5,154 bases of DNA from Geoglobus sp. (GTDB lineage: Archaea > Halobacteriota > Archaeoglobi > Archaeoglobales > Archaeoglobaceae), in NCBI GenBank assembly GCA_027019885.1, contig JALUWC010000566.1:1-5154 (forward strand), read 5' to 3'. A program made the translations under genes and the position numbers. Positions 1-4,651 of this stretch are shown here, one piece after another (the stretch's first letter is position 1; every line of letters begins with the position of its first letter). The notes under the pieces were generated by a model that searched no databases, was not told the DNA's origin, and saw only the letters and a list, made by a program, of their open reading frames with translations.

Positions 1-31
1 CCCGCGGACCCCTTCGGGACAGGGTCTTAAG
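1..31 (+). repeat. attL: left copy of the attachment-site direct repeat (cut by the window edge)
   Basis: This segment matches 4603-4633 base for base. Identity stops at position 32, where this copy continues with gctcagagg and the right copy with ccctgcgcc. It corresponds to part of the 3' half of tRNA-Leu, from the T-stem back to position 32 of the anticodon loop. If the duplicated block is the whole 3' half (51 bp, as at 4583-4633), about 20 bp more should lie left of the window. The repeat is translated in frame as part of the integrase (PRTPSGQGLK). Confidence 0.93.
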
Positions 32-829
32 GCTCAGAGGAGAGATTTAATAAAATACAGAGATTTGAGAGAGGATTTTGCAAAATGGCTTCTAAATAGA
101 ACTTCTACCGAATACGCAAATCAACTCGTCAGATATCTTGATAGGTTCGCTAAAAACACAATCAAAGATGCCGATGACGTATTGTCTATAGTCGAGAGTT
201 CTACCAGCCGAAAGAACATAATTCTGGCTCTGAGGAATTTAATAAATTTCTGCAAGCATAGAGGTATTATATCCAGAGATTTTACAGAGATATTGAAAAA
301 AGAGCTGAAATGTGTTAAGAGCCAGATTGATGGATACATACCTTCAGATGATGAAGTAAAACGAATTTATCATACCATAGACAAAGAACATTACATAATC
401 TTTTACAAACTCATAGTATTCTCAGGATTGAGATCAAGAGAAGCTATCGGATTGCTTAACAAATTCGATAGAAAGAAAGTGATGATTAATGGTAAACTAG
501 CAAAGCATCCACTATTTCTTGATAGAAGCGAGAAGAAGACGTATTTTGCATACTTTCCAGCAAAATTTGTCAGAGAACTAAAGAAAGGCAATATTACTGA
601 GCATTGTGCAAAAAATTATTTCCATAGGAGGGGGCTTATCTCCAAAGTATCTTCGAAAATGGCATTATAATTTCTGATTCTGAATGGGGTTCCAGAGTCG
701 GTAGTCGATTTCATCCAAGGAGGGGCTTCATTTACAGTTGGATCTATGGACTATCTGGCGAAAGTGAAACAAGCGGATGAGTGGTATTCACGAGTCATCG
801 ACAAATTCAAGAGGGTGTTTCCACGGTAA
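2..829 (+). pseudogene. int: int(C): C-terminal catalytic part of the SSV-type integrase, frame-disrupted
   Basis: This is the tyrosine recombinase core that recombines attP with tRNA-Leu. The frame is open from position 2 with no start codon, as expected for a gene cut at attP. TTG at 65 is only the first near-start codon. A helical core-binding region (about nt 65-310) is followed by the catalytic domain, with box-I Arg in SGLRSREAI (Arg at 431-433). Near 630-634 (G5 run) the frame slips: the family-like text YLRKWHYN is in another frame at 648-671. After a stop at 668-670 the original frame resumes with FLILNGVPESVVDFIQGG and then MDYLAKVKQADEWY, which holds the probable nucleophilic Tyr. 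One surplus G and one missing T would restore a continuous protein. Either the gene is decaying or there are two homopolymer sequencing errors. Joined to int(N) it would be about 329 codons, a normal length for the family. Confidence 0.88.
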
Positions 830-857
830 ATTTTCCAAAGAGAATTTTGAGTATGAT

Positions 858-1067
858 TTACAATTTAGCTTCTTTAACCGTTCTAAGATATTCAAGAAAT
901 ACTGGCAGAATTAACTCCTTAGCTCTCCAGATCTCCATGCTCACGATCTCGCCATCTTTATTGAAAGATACAATAACGTCATCGTTGAGCATGTCAGAGT
1001 CAACTGGTTTCGAATCTGAAAACTTCAGATACAGGATATCCGCTTTTCTGTCATACTTAACATTCAT
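858..1067 (-). CDS. DUF2283 family protein, probable antitoxin of a DUF4258/DUF2283 pair
   Basis: This 69-residue protein begins MNVKYDRKADILYLKF and continues with a DDVIVSFNKDGEIVSMEI strand pattern, the typical DUF2283 (YuzE-like) sequence: a small beta-rich fold with a K/R-YDxxADxLYL opening. A longer frame starts at 1079. I chose ATG at 1067 because it overlaps the stop of the upstream DUF4258 gene as ATGA, a translational-coupling arrangement, and aligns with the family start. A purine-rich GGTGG lies about 8 nt upstream. DUF2283 genes commonly sit directly next to DUF4258 genes in archaea and cyanobacteria, and the pair is predicted to be a type II toxin-antitoxin system. The antitoxin role is inferred from that pairing and not from a visible DNA-binding motif. 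The gene is convergent with int(C). Confidence 0.8.
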   Translation of the reverse strand: MNVKYDRKADILYLKFSDSKPVDSDMLNDDVIVSFNKDGEIVSMEIWRAKELILPVFLEYLRTVKEAKL

Positions 1068-1330
1068 AACTCCAACCACCTTCCACTTTTAATTCTCTTT
1101 TCAATCTTATTAATTTTGCTGGTAGGGAAGAGTGTAACAATGGTGATTTCATCATTACTTTCATAGACTGTGATAAGATATCTGTTTTCAGCAATTCTTT
1201 TGACTGCAACAATTCTACCTGTTAGAATGTCAAGATACAGATGATCTGGGGATGTTATGCAGTTGGCAATGTCTTCCTCAGAAATATCATACTCTTCCAG
1301 TCTGATTTTTGCGTGATCTGTGAATTTCAT
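1064..1330 (-). CDS. DUF4258 family protein, probable toxin (RelE/ParE-like fold)
   Basis: This 88-residue protein opens with FTDHAKIRLEEYDISEEDI. That is the DUF4258 signature: an HAxxRLxE helix followed by a helix that selects the D/P turn (TSPDHLYLD). It is followed by strands RIVAVKRIAENRYLITVYE and EITIVTLFP, typical of small RelE-superfamily-like RNases. It is the first gene of a two-gene minus-strand operon and ends 4 nt inside the DUF2283 start (ATGA). The order toxin then antitoxin is usual for this pair. A weak GAGATC precedes ATG at 1330, and a TATA-like TTAAATA lies about 65 nt upstream. RNA cleavage is predicted from the fold family only. The module could stabilise the element in the host. 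Confidence 0.8.
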   Translation of the reverse strand: MKFTDHAKIRLEEYDISEEDIANCITSPDHLYLDILTGRIVAVKRIAENRYLITVYESNDEITIVTLFPTSKINKIEKRIKSGRWLEL

Positions 1331-1342
1331 GATCTCAACTTG

Positions 1343-1399
1343 TCAAGCTTTTCTTATCAAGATTTCTCCATCTTTCTCAACAAACACGATCCTATCTAT
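1343..1399 (-). pseudogene. Remnant 3' end of an AbrB/MazE-type antitoxin gene
   Basis: Reading the minus strand between stop codons at 1402-1400 and 1345-1343 gives IDRIVFVEKDGEILIRKA. This matches the usual C-terminal end of archaeal AbrB/SpoVT-fold antitoxin domains (pattern GDRIxFVEKDGEIxIRKA). The preceding part of the domain, which should supply about 30 residues with an RIxIPKxIR motif, is absent. A start-like GTG-AAA-GTA-AAA-AGT (VKVKS, reminiscent of AbrB N-termini) lies just upstream and then hits a stop, as if the middle had been deleted. The 18-residue match is short, so this is a suggestion. The TATA-like box used by the downstream DUF4258 gene overlaps the fragment's start. Confidence 0.45.
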
Positions 1400-1402
1400 T
1401 TA
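1396..1402 (-). promoter_or_regulatory. TATA box candidate for the DUF4258/DUF2283 operon
   Basis: TTAAATA on the minus strand, preceded by the A-rich AAAAAG, resembles the archaeal box A. Initiation about 26 nt downstream would fall near 1373 and leave a leader of roughly 40 nt before ATG at 1330. The same heptamer appears before the structured RNA (1690) and the first membrane gene (1990). It lies in the divergent region shared with the gene at 1462. Confidence 0.4.
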
Positions 1403-1461
1403 ACTTTTTACTTTCACCCTACACTCAACCCACTAATACTTGATTAGCTATACTTCCAGTT

Positions 1462-1689
1462 ATGCCTCCAAATAATGATAAGAGCAGAGATGAAAGAATT
1501 GAAAGAATGTATAAAGAGAAGCAGGAGAGAATAGCGAGGCAGATAGCTCTCAGGGAGGCAAGAGAAACCATAGCATTATGGGCAGCTACCCATCTTAAAG
1601 ATCCATCAGCAATAGCTGCCAAGGTTATTGAGGTTGCAGATAAATACTTTAACTGGTTAGATAAGGGAGAAGAAAGCAAGTCAAAATAA
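1462..1689 (+). CDS. Small charged helical protein of unknown function
   Basis: This 75-residue protein, starting MPPNNDKSRDERIERMYK, is rich in Glu, Arg and Lys and predicted almost entirely helical. Residues about 8-33 form an amphipathic charged helix (RIERMYKEKQERIARQIALR). Residues 48-66 (DPSAIAAKVIEVADKYFNWL) look like a second, more hydrophobic helix with an aromatic end. There is no cysteine cluster, signal peptide or membrane segment. Coding character is supported by regular composition and a clean start and stop. The ending VADKYFNWL is reminiscent of short proteins on archaeal plasmids and viruses, but I cannot name a family. No Shine-Dalgarno precedes ATG at 1462 and only a weak TATA-like TAATACT sits about 25 nt upstream, so it may be leaderless. 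It is divergent from the toxin operon, and its stop abuts the RNA promoter at 1690. Confidence 0.65.
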   Translation: MPPNNDKSRDERIERMYKEKQERIARQIALREARETIALWAATHLKDPSAIAAKVIEVADKYFNWLDKGEESKSK

Positions 1690-1696
1690 TTAAATA
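1690..1696 (+). promoter_or_regulatory. TATA box of the structured RNA
   Basis: TTAAATA preceded by A-rich sequence lies immediately after the stop codon of the upstream gene. Its centre (1693) is about 27-30 nt before the base that begins the terminal helix of the RNA (1723), the standard archaeal distance. It is the same heptamer as at 1990-1996. Confidence 0.55.
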
Positions 1697-1722
1697 CCGA
1701 AAGAGCACAAGTTGTTAAACTC

Positions 1723-1954
1723 GTGTGGGGTTAGACCTCGACCTGTGGTGGGCTCCAAGTGTGGCAGTGTTCTTACTAACTTGTAAGGTGATCGCTATGG
1801 TTGAAGTAGAAGTGAGTTCATGGATTTTCGGGGGTGCCCTACGGGCGGGGTGTTGAGTAAGCACCCCCCAAATGCCACTATGAAGGTCCACTACTGGGGT
1901 GGGTTGAAGTCCCATTCGTAGGGCAATCGGGGGTTCAAGTCCCCCACCCCGCAC
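1723..1954 (+). ncRNA. Structured RNA candidate, about 232 nt, with a tRNA-like acceptor/T-arm end
   Basis: No convincing ORF occupies 1690-2018, yet the stretch folds by eye into nested helices. A 9-bp terminal helix joins 1723-1731 to 1946-1954 (one G-U). Next to it is a 5-bp hairpin, 1929-1933 with 1941-1945, with loop TTCAAGT, which satisfies the tRNA T-loop consensus. Inside, 1734-1743 pairs with 1902-1911 (9 of 10), 1745-1751 with 1888-1894 (7 bp with one G-U), and 1761-1766 with 1873-1878 (6 bp). Inner hairpins are CTTAC/GTAAG (1772-1787), GCCC/GGGC (1836-1846) and GGGGTG/CACCCC (1847-1867, mutually adjacent to the previous one). A TATA box lies at the right distance upstream and a T-tract follows. 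It is not recognisable as tmRNA, RNase P RNA, SRP RNA or a simple intron-containing tRNA. Its function is unknown, and the fold was not computed. Confidence 0.6.
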
Positions 1955-1962
1955 ATCTTTTT
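1955..1962 (+). terminator. T-tract terminator after the structured RNA
   Basis: ATCTTTTT directly follows the last paired base of the terminal helix. Archaeal transcription commonly ends at such T-runs, and the GC-rich T-arm and terminal helix just upstream strengthen the case. Confidence 0.5.
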
Positions 1963-1989
1963 AGATTACTTTCGCACCACTCTCAAACA

Positions 1990-1996
1990 TTAAATA
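1990..1996 (+). promoter_or_regulatory. TATA box of the membrane-protein operon (leaderless)
   Basis: TTAAATA followed by TTTTTG is centred 26 nt before ATG at 2019. The predicted initiation site therefore coincides with the start codon, and no Shine-Dalgarno is present. The first gene is probably translated from a leaderless transcript. Confidence 0.6.
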
Positions 1997-2018
1997 TTTT
2001 TGTTAGAATTTAGAAAAC

Positions 2019-2246
2019 ATGGTCTCGATTAATATCGGGAACCTCGGTGGGGTATGGGTTGCATTGGCACTTTTAGCCATGATCTTCCTAGGTGCAGGAA
2101 TTGTATTATTTAGTGTTGCTTCAACTGCTCCAGCGGATTGGCAACCAGCCATAACCGAAGCAGCTTGGGGTTTCACGAAATTTGGATTAATCCCATTTGT
2201 AATTTTAGTTATCGCAGGAATCTTATTTATTTTGTCAAATGGCTGA
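2019..2246 (+). CDS. Small two-helix membrane protein of the element
   Basis: This 75-residue protein has two hydrophobic segments, about residues 10-33 (VWVALALLAMIFLGAGIVLF) and 54-73 (FGLIPFVILVIAGILFIL). They are joined by a short loop, APADWQPAITEAAWG, which contains two Trp residues. It opens MVSINIGNLGG with no cleavable signal peptide. Size and topology fit a holin or a small virion membrane or coat protein, but no family is recognised and either role is inference. The start is fixed by a TATA box 26 nt upstream, implying leaderless translation. It is followed 33 nt later by a second membrane protein, probably in one operon upstream of terS. Confidence 0.72.
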   Translation: MVSINIGNLGGVWVALALLAMIFLGAGIVLFSVASTAPADWQPAITEAAWGFTKFGLIPFVILVIAGILFILSNG

Positions 2247-2279
2247 GATGCAAACGGGTAGGATTCCGAGGGAAAAAGT

Positions 2280-2714
2280 ATGGGTGAGTACACTGAGAAT
2301 TCATTAAAACCACAGAATTTAATCGAAGTACTGAACATCTTGTTTTGGTTTTCTGCAACACTATTAGGTGTGTCTACAACAGTGTTTGGAATTATTAAAG
2401 CTGGATTTTATTTTAATGTCGATTTGTTAATTAATTTAAAAACAGCAAATGTGGCTTTGAACGAATCTCTTGTTAATAAGATCAATCAAAGTTTTGAAGC
2501 AACGCCAGAAATTCTCGCATCTTTGCAAACAACTGCTTTTACTTCCTCAATTAATCTTGGCGCTAGTGGTCTTTTTATTATATTTATCAAACTTAAATCC
2601 AGTCCTAGGCGGCAAACCATTATTTTGTCACTCTTGATACTTTTATCAGTTTCTGTTGCATTATCTTTTTACTACTTATTGATAGCAATATATTCGCTTG
2701 GATTGATAATTTGA
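2280..2714 (+). CDS. Membrane protein of unknown function, three predicted segments
   Basis: This 144-residue protein has hydrophobic stretches at about residues 16-45 (NILFWFSATLLGVSTTVFGI), 89-106 (SINLGASGLFIIFIKL) and 113-143 (long enough for one or two segments). Between the first and second is a 45-residue soluble loop with ALNESLVNKINQSFEATPEI, likely exposed on one face. A short Lys/Arg turn, KLKSSPRRQ, separates the last two segments. A Shine-Dalgarno GAGGG at 2268-2272 sits 7 nt before the ATG, unlike the leaderless neighbours, as expected for an internal operon gene. Codons are noticeably more AT-rich (TTA, AAT, ATT, TTT) than in terS and terL, suggesting a different origin. It could be lysis- or envelope-related, but no family is recognised. 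Confidence 0.68.
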   Translation: MGEYTENSLKPQNLIEVLNILFWFSATLLGVSTTVFGIIKAGFYFNVDLLINLKTANVALNESLVNKINQSFEATPEILASLQTTAFTSSINLGASGLFIIFIKLKSSPRRQTIILSLLILLSVSVALSFYYLLIAIYSLGLII

Positions 2715-2721
2715 CCCACTC

Positions 2722-2728
2722 TTTTAAA
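2722..2728 (+). promoter_or_regulatory. TATA box of the terS-terL operon (leaderless)
   Basis: TTTTAAA is centred 27 nt before ATG at 2752, which places initiation on the start codon. The tandem decamer at 2731-2750 fills the space between box and start, so anything binding there would be expected to affect initiation. Confidence 0.55.
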
Positions 2729-2730
2729 GT

Positions 2731-2750
2731 CAATTCGAACCAATTCGAAC
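2731..2750 (+). repeat. Tandem decamer with TTCGAAC core, candidate operator or packaging site
   Basis: CAATTCGAAC occurs twice in perfect tandem (2731-2740, 2741-2750), one helical turn apart, between the TATA box and the terS ATG. A third core lies inside terS at 2900-2907 as the full palindrome GTTCGAAC. The 11-mer TTCGAACCATG is shared between 2744-2754 and 2901-2911. Small terminases bind recognition sites in or near their own gene in several bacterial phages, and many HTH proteins autoregulate. Both readings are inference. Confidence 0.6.
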
Positions 2751-2751
2751 C

Positions 2752-3195
2752 ATGGCAATCAACAAGATCATCAAGTTCAACCTCGAAGAGCATGCCAACA
2801 AACTCAAAGCACAGGGCTTATCAGATTATAAAATCGCCGAAGAGCTTTCTAAAATTGCAGGAGTGAAGATCACCAGGTCAACTGTCTACCGCTATTTCAG
2901 TTCGAACCATGATCCAGTTATCCAACATGTCAAGCACCGTGAAGAAATAGTCACCAAAGCCATCAATGGAAGAATTGATGCAGTTCAGCAATTGATAGCG
3001 ATCAACAATGAAACCCTCAGAATCCTTGAAGAGGCAAAAGCAGCTGGAGATTTGAAAACAGCTCTCAAGGCAATTGAACGTATAGAAAAGCAGCTCGAAC
3101 TGCAAGCGAAGCTGCTGGGAGACATCCAAGAGACCCCAACCACGCTGATCTGGAACATAGTCAAGGTGGGTGATGCCAGTGCAGAGAACTATTGA
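2752..3195 (+). CDS. terS: Putative terminase small subunit (DNA-binding)
   Basis: This 147-residue protein has an N-terminal helix-turn-helix at about residues 12-50 (LKAQGLSDYKIAEELSKIAG then ITRSTVYRYF). It is followed by a charged helical region (60-125) with heptad-like Leu/Ile spacing, ending KQLELQAKLLGDIQE, which suits oligomerisation. That domain order and length are typical of phage small terminases, which recognise viral DNA and hand it to the large subunit. The call rests mainly on position: it ends inside the start of the TerL gene (overlap 17-26 nt depending on the TerL start). It is preceded by its own TATA box and a tandem TTCGAAC repeat, and has no Shine-Dalgarno. It could alternatively be a transcription regulator. 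No frame damage is seen. Confidence 0.75.
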   Translation: MAINKIIKFNLEEHANKLKAQGLSDYKIAEELSKIAGVKITRSTVYRYFSSNHDPVIQHVKHREEIVTKAINGRIDAVQQLIAINNETLRILEEAKAAGDLKTALKAIERIEKQLELQAKLLGDIQETPTTLIWNIVKVGDASAENY

Positions 3196-4288
3196 GCTTA
3201 CAAGTCCTCAGTGGGAGTTCTTCAACAATCCTGCAAAGTTCAAAGCCTTCATATCTGGCATTGGGGCTGGAAAGACAGCCATTGGCTGGATACTCGCAAT
3301 GAAAGAAGCAACTCAGCAGGCTGGATCCAGAGGGCTCATAGTGGCTCCGACATACACTCTGATCAAGGATGTCATCTGGTGGGAGATGGACAAGTGGGTG
3401 CCGAGGCAGCTGATCAAAGAGTTTAGCGAGAACAAGAAGAGACTGAAACTCAAAAATGGGAGTGAAATTCTCTTCAGATCAGCCGACAATCCAAGACACA
3501 TTGAGAGATTGAGGGGTCTCTCTATCGCATGGTTCTGGATTGATGAGTGCACACTCTTACCTAAGTTGGTATGGGACATCCTGGTAGGCAGATTGAGACA
3601 GCCTGGTTACAGCTACAAAGCTTGGATCACAGGCACACCCAAGGGCTTCAACTGGGTTTACGAGCTGTTCATTAAGGATCCGATTCCTGACAGCTACATT
3701 CTTTATGGGGTTCCAACAAAATCCAACATATTTCTCTCAAGAGAATACATCCAGAGCCTTGAACAGCAGTACAAGGGTCAGTTCGCACTGCAGGAGCTGG
3801 AAGGTAAATTCGTCAAGTTTGAAGGGCTTGTTTACCCAGGCTTTGATATCAAAAAGCATGTTGTTGATGCAGTTCCATCAGAGTTTGACAGGGTTGTTTA
3901 TGGAGTGGACTGGGGCTTCAGAAATCCTGCCTGCATTCTTGCTCTTGGAATCAAAAATGATGTTGCTTACATCCTGCAGGAGTACTATGCTCCAAAAACA
4001 ACAGACGATGAACTGATTGAAATTGCCAAACAGATGCAGCAGAAATGGGGTGTTGGAACATTTTACTGCGATCCATCCGAGCCAGCAAGTATTGAAAAAT
4101 TCGTAAGAGCTGGAATTGATGCAGTCAAGGCAAACAATGAGATCACACCAGGAATTAAAGCTGTGACGTCCCTCCTTGAATCTGACAGGCTTTATGTCCA
4201 CACCAGCTGCCAGAACACAATCAACGAGTTCCAGATGTATCGATACGATGACAACGACAAGGAAACACCTCTTACCCCAAGTTATTGA
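3173..4288 (+). CDS. terL: Terminase large subunit (packaging ATPase/nuclease), C-terminally truncated
   Basis: TerL pumps viral DNA into proheads and cuts it. The ATPase domain has Walker A GIGAGKT (about residues 29-35, counting from ATG 3173), Walker B WFWIDE (120-125) and the coupling motif ITGTPKG (152-158). The RNase-H-like nuclease domain starts near 238 with the metal Asp in VVYGVDWGF and a second acidic site in YCDPSEP. The protein ends at about 371 residues with YDDNDKETPLTPSY. The usual final part, with a DHxxDAxRY-type third Asp, is missing, and family members normally run on for about 30 or more residues. Sequence after NDK (near 4262) looks foreign, so a deletion junction is likely. 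GTG 3170, ATG 3173 and GTG 3179 all overlap terS. GGTGG at 3166-3170 is 8 nt before GTG 3179, which may be the true start. DNA cleavage is probably lost. Confidence 0.9.
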   Translation: MPVQRTIELTSPQWEFFNNPAKFKAFISGIGAGKTAIGWILAMKEATQQAGSRGLIVAPTYTLIKDVIWWEMDKWVPRQLIKEFSENKKRLKLKNGSEILFRSADNPRHIERLRGLSIAWFWIDECTLLPKLVWDILVGRLRQPGYSYKAWITGTPKGFNWVYELFIKDPIPDSYILYGVPTKSNIFLSREYIQSLEQQYKGQFALQELEGKFVKFEGLVYPGFDIKKHVVDAVPSEFDRVVYGVDWGFRNPACILALGIKNDVAYILQEYYAPKTTDDELIEIAKQMQQKWGVGTFYCDPSEPASIEKFVRAGIDAVKANNEITPGIKAVTSLLESDRLYVHTSCQNTINEFQMYRYDDNDKETPLTPSY

Positions 4289-4364
4289 AGAAGCTCAGAG
4301 GAAATATCAAAATCACATAGAATCTCTGGCTGAGGAGATTGTAGAGAAGATAATACGAAGGTGA
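4262..4364 (+). pseudogene. Possible 3' end of another viral gene fused out of frame after terL
   Basis: From about 4262 a different frame reads LLPQVIEEAQRKYQNHIESL and then AEEIVEKIIRR before TGA at 4362-4364. This looks like a genuine C-terminal amphipathic helix, whereas the terL frame here reads an atypical tail and stops. I infer that a deletion joined terL to the end of a gene once located further downstream. It could also be chance, as the segment is only about 33 codons. The family is not recognised. It lies 77 nt before the int(N) ATG. Confidence 0.35.
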
Positions 4365-4441
4365 GGATTTGAAAGAGAGTTAGAATTTTTGAAACAGAGC
4401 ACCATGGTAAGTTTGCCATTCTTTTGCAGTTTGATTATGAA

Positions 4442-4651
4442 ATGAACTCAAAAAGTTGTGAAAATCTGGAAAAAGTTGCACAACTTGATATTGAAGAACA
4501 CATCAAACAGATTGAACTAAAGATTGAAGAGATTCATGAGGTTCTTTTTGGTAAAAAAGATATTAGACAGGCTAAATTTGAGTGCGGGGGGCGGGATTCG
4601 AACCCGCGGACCCCTTCGGGACAGGGTCTTAAGCCCTGCGCCTTTTCCTGA
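4442..4651 (+). CDS. int: int(N): N-terminal part of the SSV-type integrase, split by integration
   Basis: This is the N-terminal fragment of the element's tyrosine recombinase. From ATG 4442 (an in-frame TTG lies at 4424) it begins MNSKSCENLEKVAQLDIEEH and continues as a charged coiled-coil-like helix, ending IHEVLFGKKDIRQAKF. It then reads CGGRDSNPRTPSGQGLK through the tRNA 3' half. Beyond 4633 the frame enters chromosomal tRNA sequence and stops at 4649-4651, so only 4442-4633 (64 codons) belongs to the integrase. The left end of the element begins with the same PRTPSGQGLK peptide in the same frame and runs into the catalytic part, so excision would rejoin the gene. An N-terminal coiled coil ahead of the att-encoded linker is common in this integrase class. 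No Shine-Dalgarno is visible. Confidence 0.85.
   Translation: MNSKSCENLEKVAQLDIEEHIKQIELKIEEIHEVLFGKKDIRQAKFECGGRDSNPRTPSGQGLKPCAFS
4553..4558 (-). terminator. T6 tract, probable terminator of tRNA-Leu supplied by the element
   Basis: The minus strand reads ATCTTTTTTACC about 25 nt past the 3' end of the tRNA. The tract lies in element DNA, inside the int(N) coding region. Integration therefore replaced whatever terminator the tRNA gene had before. Confidence 0.45.

Larger units (their letters stand above)
1..4633. mobile_element. Integrated SSV-type proviral element in tRNA-Leu(UAA), about 4.6 kb
   Basis: The element is bounded by an exact 31-bp direct repeat (1-31 and 4603-4633). The right copy lies within the 3' half of an intact tRNA-Leu gene. 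An integrase reading frame crosses both copies: the N-terminal part enters the right repeat and the C-terminal part leaves the left one, in the same frame. This is the signature of SSV-type archaeal integrases, whose attP lies inside the int gene. The offset between repeats gives a 4602-bp circle. Cargo is a toxin-antitoxin-like pair, a structured RNA candidate, two membrane proteins, and TerS/TerL packaging genes typical of head-tailed viruses. No capsid, portal, tail or replication gene is present, TerL is truncated and int is frame-disrupted, so this is probably a defective provirus or a satellite. The left boundary may extend beyond the window, because position 1 already lies inside the repeat. 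Confidence 0.88.

Noticed and set aside
65..670. A stand-alone 201-residue integrase starting at TTG 65
   Set aside because: The frame is open from position 2 through the att repeat and matches the int(N) frame at the other end. The apparent end at 670 is a frame-disruption stop, since conserved integrase sequence continues to 829.
1725..1953. An intron-containing tRNA gene (acceptor GTGGGGT/ACCCCGC, U8-A9, proper T-arm)
   Set aside because: Acceptor and T-arm fit, but I could not find a D-stem, an anticodon stem partner for the bases before the T-arm, or a bulge-helix-bulge splice motif. A local hairpin GTGGG-TTGAAGT-CCCAT mimics an anticodon arm (GAA) but leaves a 13-nt variable region and competes with the longer helix. 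Kept as an alternative only.
1715..1954. 79-residue minus-strand reading frame across the structured RNA (starting MRGGGLEPPIA)
   Set aside because: The peptide start is what the antisense of a T-arm and acceptor end gives, and the composition is Pro/Thr/His-rich without domain character. It lies exactly over the RNA helices, so it is a by-product of RNA structure.
1723..1954. tmRNA, RNase P RNA, SRP RNA or a phi29-type packaging RNA
   Set aside because: None of the conserved sequence blocks of these families is visible, tmRNA is not known as a normal archaeal gene, and TerL-type motors do not use a pRNA.
3705..4201. Overlapping ORFs within terL on both strands (for example 3705-4016 plus and 3878-4201 minus)
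   Set aside because: They lie in shadow frames of a strongly recognisable TerL coding sequence and have no domain character, start signal or independent context.
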